In this document: in pieces, positions 14,073 through 21,682 of the stretch
How the letters are laid out: the number at the start of each line of letters is the position of its first letter
Numbering within the stretch: position 1 is the stretch's first letter
NCBI GenBank assembly: GCA_020639095.1
Contig: JACKHH010000036.1
Coordinates: 1-21,682 of the forward strand
Source of the DNA: Phycisphaerales bacterium
Lineage (GTDB): Bacteria > Planctomycetota > Phycisphaerae > UBA1845
Length of the DNA: 21,682 nucleotides
Direction: 5' to 3'
The notes under the pieces: model-generated
What the model saw: the letters and a program-made list of their open reading frames with translations, nothing else
The model's database searches: none
Told to the model about the DNA's origin: nothing
Program-made: the position numbers and the translations under genes

Positions 14073-14969
14073 GTGCATCATCACCGCATGCGCCGTAACA
14101 TGATGCGCATGGGAGACTATCAGGAAGTCACGATCAAACTCAGCGACGGATACGAAACCTACGCCCGCTACTGGCCCGCACCAACCGGCGAAACCGCACC
14201 AGCCGTGCTGCATTTTCACGGCATCCAATCGCACTGTGGATGGTACACCGAAACAGGCCGGGCAATCAACGCCGCCGGCTTCGCCGTACTGCAACCCGAT
14301 CGCCGCGGCTCCGGTCACAATCGCCAAGCCCGCGGGCACGCGGAATCCGCGCAGCTACTCATCGACGACGGCCTGCTCGCCGCCCGCGAGTTGATGGCCC
14401 GCAGCGGAAACGATCGCGTACACATCATCGGCGTGAGCTGGGGCGGAAAACTCACAGCCTCGCTGCACACCGTGCATCCCGATATCGCCGCATCGCTCAC
14501 GCTGGTCGTTCCTGGAATTTTCCCAATCATCGACGTGTCGAACGCGGAGAAGTTTCGCATTGGCTGGTCGATGGTCGCGAACCCGGATAAGCTCTACGAC
14601 ATCCCACTCAACGACGGCGCACTCTTCACCGACAACCCCGAACGCATCCGTTATGTCAATGAGGATGAACTCACCCTGCGACAGGCGACGGCGGGTTTCT
14701 TCCTCGCGTCGCGCCGCATGGACAAGATCTGGCGCAAGCTGCCCGACGCACCAGCCGTTCCTCTGCACGTCACCCTCGCGGGCGACGAACGCATCATCGA
14801 CAACGAAAAGACCCGCGAGTTCATCCGCGAAATGACCTGGCCCAAACGCGAAGTGACGTTCTACGAAAAGGCACGCCACACCATCGAATTCGGCGCGGAC
14901 CGCGAGCAGTTTATTCAAGACCTGATCAAGTTCATCCGTGAAGCACACAAATCCGAGCCGCGACAGTAA
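14073..14969 (+). CDS. Alpha/beta hydrolase, monoacylglycerol-lipase-like
   Basis: This serine hydrolase of up to 298 residues resembles lysophospholipase/monoacylglycerol lipase-type (Hydrolase_4) proteins. The nucleophile elbow G-V-S-W-G gives Ser122, Asp238 lies in AGDERIIDN and His269 in ARHTIEF, so the triad is complete. The oxyanion HG motif is HFHGIQSH early in the protein, and DRRGSGHN is a typical following loop. No signal peptide is evident, so it should act in the cytoplasm, probably on a lipid or other ester. The start is uncertain: ATGs at 14073, 14088, 14100, 14103 and 14109 are all in frame, none has a good Shine-Dalgarno, and conserved sequence begins only at GDYQEV after the last of them. 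It is divergent from the glycosylase gene. Confidence 0.82.
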   Translation: MHHHRMRRNMMRMGDYQEVTIKLSDGYETYARYWPAPTGETAPAVLHFHGIQSHCGWYTETGRAINAAGFAVLQPDRRGSGHNRQARGHAESAQLLIDDGLLAARELMARSGNDRVHIIGVSWGGKLTASLHTVHPDIAASLTLVVPGIFPIIDVSNAEKFRIGWSMVANPDKLYDIPLNDGALFTDNPERIRYVNEDELTLRQATAGFFLASRRMDKIWRKLPDAPAVPLHVTLAGDERIIDNEKTREFIREMTWPKREVTFYEKARHTIEFGADREQFIQDLIKFIREAHKSEPRQ

Positions 14970-14982
14970 GGGAGCGGAGATA

Positions 14983-15011
14983 GTGCAGAACGCAGAATGC
15001 AGAGTGCAGAG
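14983..15011. repeat. Short GCAGA direct repeats
   Basis: Four imperfect tandem units (GTGCAGAAC, GCAGAAT, GCAGAGT, GCAGAG) lie in the gap between the convergent hydrolase and antiporter genes. This looks like a dispersed microrepeat; no function is evident. A single copy is present in the window. Confidence 0.45.
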
Positions 15012-15031
15012 CTGAACTAAGGAACGGCTCG

Positions 15032-16783
15032 TCACGTTTGCTCGACAGTAAGTTTCTTGCCGAGTAGTCGCACAATCACAAACAGCACGACGCTACCCGC
15101 CGCGAGACCGATCCACGGTGAATGCTCGAACTTCGAGCACATCGTATCGCCCACGCCCATCGCGACGACGGCGGTCACCAACGCGTAGGGCAACTGCGTC
15201 CACACGTGCGTGCCAAGCGGACAACCCGAAGCAATCGCCGACAGCACCGTGGTATCGCTGATCGGCGAGCAGTGATCGCCGAATATCGAACCCGATAGCA
15301 CGCTGCCCACGCTCGCGTAAAAGAGCGGCAGCGCCTCCTCCGGCGGCAGCGCGGCGCCCAGGTCAGCCGCCACGCGCACGACCATCGGACAGAGAATCCC
15401 CATCGTCCCCCAACTCGTCCCAGTCGCGAACGACACAAACGCCGCGCTTGCGAAAACTCCAAGCGGCAACCACTGAAGGCTGAACCCCTTCTCCGCAAGC
15501 CACATACTCACCACTTGCCCGACGTGCAGATCCACACCACCCGCGGACAGCGCCCACGCAAGCACGAGCACCACGATTGCCGGAAACACCCGCGCCATAC
15601 CCGCGGTCAGTGCATCGATGGCTGCGCCGAGCTTGAGATGCCGACTGCCCACCGCGACGATCACCGCGACGCTGGCAGCCGCGAACGCGCCATAGAGAAT
15701 CGCGTTGTACGAATCCGCATTCGCGAACATCTGCGCGAGCGGGAATGCCTCGCCGTTCGCAATGGCCGCGCGCCGCGCAACCATCCCCGGCCAAACCAGC
15801 ACGAGCACCGTCACCACCACCAGCACGCCGATCGGAATCGCCGCCAGCGTCCAATGCCCGGTCACGTCGTCCGCAACCTCCACCGCTCCGCGATCGTCGC
15901 GGCCTTCATCCGGCTCGACCTCGGCTTTTCGCATCGGGCCGAAGTCGCGATTGGTCACCGCGATCAGCATCACCATCACGATCGCGAGCACGGCATAAAA
16001 GCGATACGGAATGCTGTAGACGAACGCCTGCCACGCGTCGACATTCGCCAGGAATGCGGGCGTTCCATGGGCTGCGACATCAACCATGCCCTCGCGAATG
16101 TAACCGAGTTCCGCGCCCACCCACGTACCGATGAGCGCGAGCGACGCGACCGGAGCAGCCGTTGAGTCCACAATGTACGACAGCTTCGCCCGCGAAATCT
16201 TCAGACGATCGCAGATGGGCTGCATTGTCGGCCCGACAATCATCGAGTTCGCATAGTCATCGAAGAAGACAACCAGACCCGCGAACCAAGCCGTGAGTTG
16301 CCCGCCACGCCGACTTCCCGCGCCGCGCGCAATCACATTCACGAGCGCGCGCGTCCCCCCGCAGGCTCCAACGACCCCGACCATCCCACCAATCACCAGC
16401 GTGAAGACCATTACCTTCACGTGCCCGCTGTCGGTGCACGCACCGATCACAAACGTCTCGACGGTCCGCTCGGCCGTTCCCAGGCCCAACTGCCACCACG
16501 TGGCACTCGCACCCGCGTCGAGGCGATAGAGCATGAAGGCAGCCACAATGACACCGAGGAACAGCGATGGCACCACCTGGCGCGTGGCGATGGCGAGGAC
16601 GATGGCCACGATCGCCGGCGACAGCACCCACCCGCCATACTGCTCAGGGTTTACGACAGCAGCCGCTGTACCAGCGGCATCTCCGCCGACCTGCGCCCAA
16701 ACCGGCGCAGCCAGCAGGAACGCGATAACCGCCACCGCGATTAACCACGGCCAGTGGCTAGAATGTGGATTCTTGTCACTCAT
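15032..16783 (-). CDS. NhaC-family Na+/H+ antiporter-like membrane protein
   Basis: This is an inner-membrane transporter of 583 residues with roughly a dozen hydrophobic helices. It probably exchanges Na+ (or an organic anion, as in MleN-like members) for protons. Family features include VVFFDDYANSMIVGPTM with an acidic pair inside the membrane region, STAAPVASLALIGTW, FATGTSWGTMGILCP, and the C-terminal GSIFGDHCSPISDTTVLS. A hydrophobic N-terminus ending in APVWAQ resembles a cleavable signal or a first helix. The start is taken at ATG 16783, eight codons inside the longest frame, because the upstream residues (MRHCSCDH) look non-native; no clear Shine-Dalgarno precedes it. It follows purQ on the same strand after about 50 bases and may be read from the same transcript. 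The substrate is a family-level inference. Confidence 0.87.
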   Translation of the reverse strand: MSDKNPHSSHWPWLIAVAVIAFLLAAPVWAQVGGDAAGTAAAVVNPEQYGGWVLSPAIVAIVLAIATRQVVPSLFLGVIVAAFMLYRLDAGASATWWQLGLGTAERTVETFVIGACTDSGHVKVMVFTLVIGGMVGVVGACGGTRALVNVIARGAGSRRGGQLTAWFAGLVVFFDDYANSMIVGPTMQPICDRLKISRAKLSYIVDSTAAPVASLALIGTWVGAELGYIREGMVDVAAHGTPAFLANVDAWQAFVYSIPYRFYAVLAIVMVMLIAVTNRDFGPMRKAEVEPDEGRDDRGAVEVADDVTGHWTLAAIPIGVLVVVTVLVLVWPGMVARRAAIANGEAFPLAQMFANADSYNAILYGAFAAASVAVIVAVGSRHLKLGAAIDALTAGMARVFPAIVVLVLAWALSAGGVDLHVGQVVSMWLAEKGFSLQWLPLGVFASAAFVSFATGTSWGTMGILCPMVVRVAADLGAALPPEEALPLFYASVGSVLSGSIFGDHCSPISDTTVLSAIASGCPLGTHVWTQLPYALVTAVVAMGVGDTMCSKFEHSPWIGLAAGSVVLFVIVRLLGKKLTVEQT

Positions 16784-16836
16784 GTGATCGCAAGAACAGT
16801 GCCGCACCCGTAAGGAAGCGGACGAAAACGAAACCG

Positions 16837-17583
16837 CTAGCGCAGCGCGTCCACCGCCCGTTTAAAAATCGCCAGCCCGTCGCCCTCTTCCGGCACGTCA
16901 CCCGCGGTCCAGAACGGATGCTGTGTGCGGCGGACGAAACGCTCGGGGTGCGGCATCATGCCCAGCACGCGCCCCGTCGCATCGGTCAGGCCCGCGACCG
17001 CGCCCCAGCTACCATTGGGATTAACATCACCGACCCGCTCGACGCCCGCGGCATACCGCAGTGCCGCCCGATCAGCCGCAACCTCCGCGCCCTCCGGTAT
17101 GGCGATCCGCCCTTCCGCGTGCGCCATCGGGAGAAAATACCGCCGCCCGCGTTCGAGCAGCACGCAATGGTCGTTCGCGCACTCGACGGTCACCCAGCGG
17201 CAGAGGTAGTGGCCGCAGGTGTTGAACGCGAGCGTCGCCGGCGCGGTATCGCCCGCCGCCAGCAAACCGGCTTGCACGAGCACCTGAAAACCATTGCAAA
17301 TGCCCAGCACCAATCCGCCGCGATCGCGCACGCCAATCAGCCCGTCCGCCAGCGCCAGCATCATCCGCCGCCCGAGGATGCGACCGGCGGAGATGTCGTC
17401 GCCGTAGCTGAATCCACCCGGAACGGTGAGCACGTCGCACTCCGCGAGCATACTGGGATTCTCAATCACGCGATTGACGTGTACAATCATGCACCGCGCG
17501 CCGGCAAGTTCCCACGCCGCCTGCGTTTCCTGCTCGCAGTTGATCCCCGCAGCCCGGAGGACGATGACCCGTGGCTGACGCAT
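16837..17583 (-). CDS. purQ: Phosphoribosylformylglycinamidine synthase, glutaminase subunit PurQ
   Basis: This class I glutamine amidotransferase of 248 residues supplies ammonia to PurL in the fourth step of purine synthesis. The nucleophile Cys96 lies in GICNGFQ, and the His-x-Glu of the triad in MMPHPERF near the C-terminus. VPGGFSYGDDISAGRI (about 54-69) is the PurQ-specific segment. Its ATG (17583-17581) overlaps the TGA of purL by one base (TGATG), so the two subunits are translationally coupled; a GTG one codon earlier is possible. The separate glutaminase shows that this organism uses the multi-subunit PurL/PurQ form rather than the single-chain enterobacterial enzyme. Confidence 0.95.
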   Translation of the reverse strand: MRQPRVIVLRAAGINCEQETQAAWELAGARCMIVHVNRVIENPSMLAECDVLTVPGGFSYGDDISAGRILGRRMMLALADGLIGVRDRGGLVLGICNGFQVLVQAGLLAAGDTAPATLAFNTCGHYLCRWVTVECANDHCVLLERGRRYFLPMAHAEGRIAIPEGAEVAADRAALRYAAGVERVGDVNPNGSWGAVAGLTDATGRVLGMMPHPERFVRRTQHPFWTAGDVPEEGDGLAIFKRAVDALR

Positions 17584-20492
17584 CACGCACTCTCCATGTC
17601 AATGCCGCACTGCCGCCGCCACGCGCGCTCAAGCTCCGCCACCGGAACATCGAGGCTGTTCCTGCCCTCGCCGTGGATGACGAAACGCGCATCGTCAGTC
17701 ACCGTACCCATCGTCCGCACATCCACACCGGTAAGCGACGACAACGCATCCGCATCGTGCAATTCCAGAACGTAGCCGGCGAGCATATCGTCAAAGAGCG
17801 GCACGTCGCACCGCACGTTCGCGCCCAGCTTTCCGCCGATGCACATTTCCGCGAGCGTCACAGCGAGACCGCCATCGCTAATGTCATGGCAAGCCGCCAC
17901 CGCGCCCGAACCCACCAGGTTCGCCACCACGTTGTGCAACACGGCACGCGACGCCAGATCGTCAAAGCTGCTACCCTTGTCGCCCAGCACCACCGCCAAT
18001 GTGTTGCCGGATCGCTTGAGGTCGCTTGTAACGCAGCGCGTCGCGTCATCGATCATGCCCAGCGCACTGATCAGCAGCGTATGGGGAATCGCAATTCGCC
18101 GCGGCAACCCGAGACGTTCCGCGTCGTCCGGCGAAAGCGAGAACTGATTGTTCAGCGAATCCTTGCCGGAGATGAACGGCGTGCCGTACGCGATGGCTGC
18201 GTCGTAGCAACCCTGACACGCCCGCACGAGCGAACCCATTTCATTCTCACCGCCGACCCCGCCCCAGCAGAAGTTGTCGAGCAGCGCGATGCGCTCCGGA
18301 TGCGCCCCCACGCAGATGACGTTTCGCAAGGCTTCGTCGATCGCCCGGATCGCCATTTCGTACGGATCGCGATCCGACACCCGCGGGCACATGCCTTTTC
18401 CCAACGCCACGACCGCCGGCGCAATCTCGTGCGGCGCGACAACGGCAGCATCCGACGGGCCTTCGCCGCGCCCCACCGCCGGTTTGATCACGCTACCGCC
18501 CTGCACCTCCTGATCGTACTGCCGCGTGATCGCGTCGCGTGCACAGATGTTCAAATCCGCAAGCAAGTGCGGCAACTCGAATTCCGCGTTCGGATAGACA
18601 GGAATGCTCTCGGATTCCAAATCGTCGTTTCGCGGGGTCGTCCAAGTCGCTGCCCGCGTGGGCATGGGCACGCCGTTGTGCAGGAAATCACAATCGAGCA
18701 GCGCGACCTCATTCCCCGCGTAATGCAACTGTATTCTGCCGTCTCCGGTGAACACGCCGATGTCGGTGGCTTCGACCTCCTCCTCGGCGAACACCACGAG
18801 CAACGTGTCGAGTTTCTCCGGCGACACGGCGAATACCATGCGCTCCTGCGCCTCGGACAACCAGATTTCGTTGTAGCGCAGCCCGCTGTATTTGAGCGGC
18901 ACGCGATCGAGGTCGACGACCGCTCCCAGTTCCTCCGCCATCTCGCCGACCGCGCTGCTCAAACCACCCGCGCCGCAATCGGTCACGCAGGAATAGAGAC
19001 ACCCGCCTTCGTGATCGCGTGCCCGCAGCTGCGCGTCGAGCACCTTTTTCTCTTCGATCGCGTTGCCGATCTGCACGGCATGGGCGAATTCGTCGGCATG
19101 AGCATCGGTAAGCTCGCCGGATGAGAACGTCGCCCCACCGATCCCGTCGCGTCCGGTCCGCCCGCCAGCCACCACGATGCGATCGCCCTTGCACGGCGCC
19201 TTCGCGATGCGCTCCTTGGGAATTACACCAACGCACCCGCAGAACACCAGCGGATTGCCCAGGTAGCGATCGTCGAAGAACAAACCGCCCGCCACGGTGG
19301 GGATGCCCATGCGGTTGCCATAGTCACGCACGCCCGCGACCACACCGCGCAAAATCCGCTGCGGATGCAGCACCCCCACGGGCACGCGATCGTTCGCCAT
19401 CTCCGGATTGGCCACGCAGAACACGTCGGTGTTCGCCACCGGCCTGGCCCCCAGCCCGCACCCGAGAATGTCGCGAATGCACCCGCCCACGCCCGTCGCG
19501 GACCCGCCGTAAGGCTCGATCGCCGACGGGTGGTTGTGCGTTTCCACCTTGAACGCGACACCGTAGTCATTGCCCGCGTCGATGATCCCGGCATTGTCCG
19601 CGAACACCGACAGGCACCAGGGTTTATTCAATTCGCGCGTCGCGCGCATCACCGTGTCTTTGAGCAGGTTGGCGTATTGCACCTCGACGTCGCGATCGCG
19701 TTTCGCACCGAACCCCTTGCCGCGATACGTCACCGCGCTCTTGAGCGTCTTGTGTACGCAATGTTCCGACCAGGTCTGCGCGATCGTTTCGAGTTCGACG
19801 TCGCTGGGGTCGCGTCCGAGCGCGGCGAAATGATCGCGAATCGCGCGCATCTCAGTGACGTTGAGGAACAACCGGCCCGCGCGCGAAACCTCCGCGAGCG
19901 CGTCGTCGTCGAGCCCCAAGATCGCAATGGTGCGTTTCTCGAAGGGGAATACCGGCGGTTCGGGAAAACGCTGCGGCAAGTCGTCGCGGTGATCGCCCGT
20001 GCGCAGGTAGATCGACTCCATGCAGGTGTTCGCGAGCACCTGCTGCGCCAGTTCCTTGGCGAGGTGGCGCTTCGCAATCCCCGCGACATGGTAGCGCCAG
20101 CCGGTACGGATCTCCGCGATGTGATCCGCTTCCGACGCTGCGCGCGACGCCAGCAGCTCAGCCGCAGCCCCCAGCGCGCTCTGCGCCACCGGGTCCATCA
20201 CCCCGGGCTGAAGATGCACCTCGATGCATACCGTATCATCGTCCGGCCAATTCGCGTGCTGCGTGCAGACGTATGTTTCAATAACGGGATCGGTGAAAAG
20301 TTGCGCCGCCAAGACGTCGGCAGCCGCCGCCGAGAGATGACCCCGCAGCTTGTAGATACGCGTCGCGCGGATCGCGGTAATGCTCGTGAACCCCGCCTGC
20401 CGTGCCGCGTGGCTCATCGCGCGCCCGCGCGCGTCGTCCTCCGCGCGCGTCGCCGTCACTTCGATCCGCCAGGTCGTTTCGCCCACAACCAC
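17583..20492 (-). CDS. purL: Phosphoribosylformylglycinamidine synthase PurL with fused tandem PurS-like domains
   Basis: This 969-residue synthetase converts FGAR to FGAM with ATP and ammonia from PurQ. The catalytic core (about 185-969) has the size of small PurL (about 740) and contains TWSEHCVHKT near 240-249 and KVETHNHPSA at about 315-324, followed by GGSATGVGG. Before it lie two PurS-like repeats. The first, about 7-77, ends in LFTDPVIETYVC. The second, about 88-163, contains VHLQPGVMDPVAQ. PurS is normally a separate protein that bridges PurL and PurQ; here it is built in as a pseudodimer, comparable to the N-terminal domain of large PurL. The frame is open to an ATG at 20579, but those 29 codons are the flank of an inverted repeat. 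The GTG at 20492 with AGGAA eight bases upstream is the better start. Confidence 0.93.
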   Translation of the reverse strand: MVVGETTWRIEVTATRAEDDARGRAMSHAARQAGFTSITAIRATRIYKLRGHLSAAAADVLAAQLFTDPVIETYVCTQHANWPDDDTVCIEVHLQPGVMDPVAQSALGAAAELLASRAASEADHIAEIRTGWRYHVAGIAKRHLAKELAQQVLANTCMESIYLRTGDHRDDLPQRFPEPPVFPFEKRTIAILGLDDDALAEVSRAGRLFLNVTEMRAIRDHFAALGRDPSDVELETIAQTWSEHCVHKTLKSAVTYRGKGFGAKRDRDVEVQYANLLKDTVMRATRELNKPWCLSVFADNAGIIDAGNDYGVAFKVETHNHPSAIEPYGGSATGVGGCIRDILGCGLGARPVANTDVFCVANPEMANDRVPVGVLHPQRILRGVVAGVRDYGNRMGIPTVAGGLFFDDRYLGNPLVFCGCVGVIPKERIAKAPCKGDRIVVAGGRTGRDGIGGATFSSGELTDAHADEFAHAVQIGNAIEEKKVLDAQLRARDHEGGCLYSCVTDCGAGGLSSAVGEMAEELGAVVDLDRVPLKYSGLRYNEIWLSEAQERMVFAVSPEKLDTLLVVFAEEEVEATDIGVFTGDGRIQLHYAGNEVALLDCDFLHNGVPMPTRAATWTTPRNDDLESESIPVYPNAEFELPHLLADLNICARDAITRQYDQEVQGGSVIKPAVGRGEGPSDAAVVAPHEIAPAVVALGKGMCPRVSDRDPYEMAIRAIDEALRNVICVGAHPERIALLDNFCWGGVGGENEMGSLVRACQGCYDAAIAYGTPFISGKDSLNNQFSLSPDDAERLGLPRRIAIPHTLLISALGMIDDATRCVTSDLKRSGNTLAVVLGDKGSSFDDLASRAVLHNVVANLVGSGAVAACHDISDGGLAVTLAEMCIGGKLGANVRCDVPLFDDMLAGYVLELHDADALSSLTGVDVRTMGTVTDDARFVIHGEGRNSLDVPVAELERAWRRQCGIDMESA

Positions 20493-20500
20493 CCGCCCAA

Positions 20501-20505
20501 TTCCT
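20501..20505 (-). promoter_or_regulatory. Ribosome binding site that fixes the purL start
   Basis: AGGAA, read on the minus strand, ends eight bases before GTG at 20492. It shares its first base with the end of the inverted repeat at 20505-20578, so folding of that element would place a strong hairpin right next to the ribosome binding site. Confidence 0.65.
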
Positions 20506-20578
20506 GTGGGACCGACTTTCCAGCCGGTCTGGTGCTGCCACCAAACACACGATGGCCGGCAGGCAAGCCGGTCCCACA
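20505..20578. repeat. Inverted-repeat element in the purL leader
   Basis: Outer arms TGTGGGACCG (20505-20514) and CGGTCCCACA (20569-20578) match perfectly. The pairing continues imperfectly inward over about 28 bases (CTT-x-CC-x-GCCGG on the left against its complement on the right). Each half also holds a smaller palindrome around GCCGG. It lies between the predicted purL promoter and the purL ribosome binding site and is unrelated in sequence to the other palindromes of the window. Confidence 0.85.
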
Positions 20579-20620
20579 TCGCATGCTAGGTCGCGTGGAA
20601 CTTCGTCAACGAATGCGCGG

Positions 20621-20649
20621 ATTCTAAGGCGATACGCGGGTGATCACAA
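20621..20649 (-). promoter_or_regulatory. Predicted sigma-70 promoter of purL
   Basis: On the minus strand TTGTGA (20649-20644) is followed after 17 bases by TAGAAT (20626-20621), matching four and five of six consensus bases. Transcription would begin near 20614, giving a leader of about 120 bases that includes the inverted repeat at 20505-20578. I see no purine riboswitch-like core in the leader. Confidence 0.5.
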
Positions 20650-20710
20650 AAGGTGTGCGCGGATTTCTCGAACTTGTCGGCGGCGATCTGTGTATTCGCG
20701 GGCTTCGCGG

Positions 20711-21502
20711 TTATCCGCCAAGATCGATTTCGTCTGCCGTCGTCAGGGCATACGAGCCTTCGCCCGGCTCATAACCTGGACAGGTGTTCTGCTCGATGAG
20801 GAAACGCTGCTCGCCGCTCAACTCGGACGGCTTGACCGTGGCACGCATGATCTCCTCGGACGGAATCGGCAGCAGACGCGCGACCGTTTCCTCACTGGGA
20901 TGCGTAAAGCCGAGCGTGTGGCCGATCTCGTGAGCCGTCGTGTTCGCCACCACGTTCACCCACTGCTCGAATGACATCGGCGGCATGTACGTCGCCAGGG
21001 CACCGCCCCAGATGATCGCTTCGTCGTCCTCGTGCGCGTTGCAGGGATCGAAATCGGACTGACCGATGTGCTTGCTTTGGGTCGCAGGCTCATCTGCCGT
21101 GAGGTGCACGATCGTCGCGTCAGGGAAGTCCGCAGCCTTGCCCGCGATCACCGCGACGTCCAGTGGATCGAGATCGCAAAGGATCGTCTGCACGCGGGCC
21201 AGGACAGCCGATTGGAACGCGGCAAGGGTATCGTCATTGACCTGAGTACCGTCCGAGAAGCTGACCTGCGAAAGATCGAAGCCCGCGAGGTCGCGTTCGC
21301 CGGTCTGACGACTCGTACCGCCCGCCCAGTCGAGCACGACGAGCGTTCCCGCGTTCGCAGGCGTCGGTGCATCCGGACATGCCGAGGGATCATTCAGACG
21401 GGCTGCTGCATCCAGGTCGAACGGATTGCCCGTTCCGCATCCCGCAATCATGGCTACCGATAACAGCGCTGCGCCCAGCGCGTGTCGTACGCGACAATGC
21501 AT
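20711..21502 (-). CDS. Metzincin-type zinc protease, predicted lipoprotein
   Basis: This 263-residue protein has a short lipoprotein signal (MHCRVRHALGAALLSVAMIAGC) with a good lipobox, IAGC, and Cys22 as the lipidated residue. The zinc site H-E-x-x-H-x-x-G-x-x-H is complete (His191, Glu192, His195, His201) and a Met-turn candidate lies at EEIMRAT (Met219). The segment VVLDWAGG near the start of the mature domain and LARVQTILCDLDPLDVAVI correspond to YLDFDGGS and IDRVRSDYAPYDVTII in the protease at 5146-6405, so both share the same catalytic domain. This one lacks the PPC-like domain. A strong GAGGAGG lies upstream of the ATG. The cell-surface location is inferred from the signal; the substrate is unknown. 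Confidence 0.85.
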   Translation of the reverse strand: MHCRVRHALGAALLSVAMIAGCGTGNPFDLDAAARLNDPSACPDAPTPANAGTLVVLDWAGGTSRQTGERDLAGFDLSQVSFSDGTQVNDDTLAAFQSAVLARVQTILCDLDPLDVAVIAGKAADFPDATIVHLTADEPATQSKHIGQSDFDPCNAHEDDEAIIWGGALATYMPPMSFEQWVNVVANTTAHEIGHTLGFTHPSEETVARLLPIPSEEIMRATVKPSELSGEQRFLIEQNTCPGYEPGEGSYALTTADEIDLGG

Positions 21503-21579
21503 GCTTCCCGCCCCTCCTCAAGAGCCGCCGACATGTACATGCCACCGGCTGGAGACGTTCCCCCGCTCTTCTCTACTCA

Positions 21580-21608
21580 GTTATTCCGGGGGCAGTACAC
21601 AATGTCAA
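21580..21608 (-). promoter_or_regulatory. Predicted sigma-70 promoter of the second metzincin gene
   Basis: On the minus strand a perfect TTGACA (21608-21603) is followed after 17 bases by AATAAC (21585-21580), four of six -10 bases. The start of transcription would be near 21573 and the leader about 70 bases, ending in the GAGGAGG ribosome binding site. This is the best promoter match in the window. Confidence 0.6.
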
Positions 21609-21682
21609 GGTTGCGCAAACAGGTCGGTGCGTATGCAAAATAATGTGGTCGATTCTCGGACGAAAGGAAGGAATTGCGACGA

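Noticed and set aside
17571..19124. 517-residue open frame on the plus strand within purL
   Set aside because: His/Arg-rich composition and complete overlap with conserved PurL sequence on the other strand mark it as a shadow; the same holds for the 420-residue frame at 19365-20627.
20583..20609. Alternative purL promoter (TTGACG and TAGCAT on the minus strand)
   Set aside because: The spacer is only 15 bases; the pair at 20621-20649 has a 17-base spacer and a better -10 box.
21664..21682. AGGAAGG near the right edge as ribosome binding site of a plus-strand gene
   Set aside because: No start codon is visible before the window ends, so a gene there cannot be supported.

Overview
The window is about 21.7 kb of GC-rich, densely coding bacterial chromosome with no rRNA, tRNA, CRISPR array, phage or transposase gene that I can see. 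Three things suggest Planctomycetota or a close relative: an unusually long acyl carrier protein inside a FabZ/ketosynthase cluster, a sigma-70 protein with a cysteine-containing C-terminal extension, and many dispersed palindromic elements between genes. This assignment is inference, of moderate confidence, because there is no marker RNA.

Left part (1-8621, all + strand). The end of a TPR-like protein is followed by an ECF-like sigma factor with a C-terminal H-x5-C-x2-C extension. Next come a YgfZ-type folate-binding protein and a translationally coupled two-component system (OmpR-type regulator and sensor kinase). A metzincin-type lipoprotein protease and a ribosomal S1-like protein with five S1 repeats and a long Ala-rich N-terminus complete this part.

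Centre (8772-13123, + strand). A compact cluster of acyl-chain genes runs in the order FabZ-like dehydratase, long ACP, second FabZ-like dehydratase, degenerate ketosynthase, intact ketosynthase. Aligned to its neighbour, the first ketosynthase has Phe and Asn in place of the two catalytic histidines, and its nucleophile site is out of register. The pair therefore looks like a ketosynthase/chain-length-factor heterodimer, as in type II polyketide, aryl-polyene or ladderane-type systems. No reductase, malonyltransferase or phosphopantetheinyl transferase lies in the window, so the product is unknown and those activities would have to come from elsewhere. This is the most interesting part of the window.

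Right part (13269-21502). A family 4 uracil-DNA glycosylase (-) is divergent from an alpha/beta hydrolase (+). These are followed on the - strand by an NhaC-type antiporter and a purL-purQ operon. The PurL carries two PurS-like repeats fused at its N-terminus. A 74-base inverted-repeat element sits in its predicted leader and abuts the ribosome binding site. The window ends with a second metzincin-type lipoprotein, homologous in its catalytic region to the one at 5146-6405, with a good sigma-70 promoter.

Several unrelated families of short palindromic or repeated sequences occupy the spaces between genes (4758-4788, 10339-10428, 13128-13197, 13230-13256, 14983-15011, 20505-20578).
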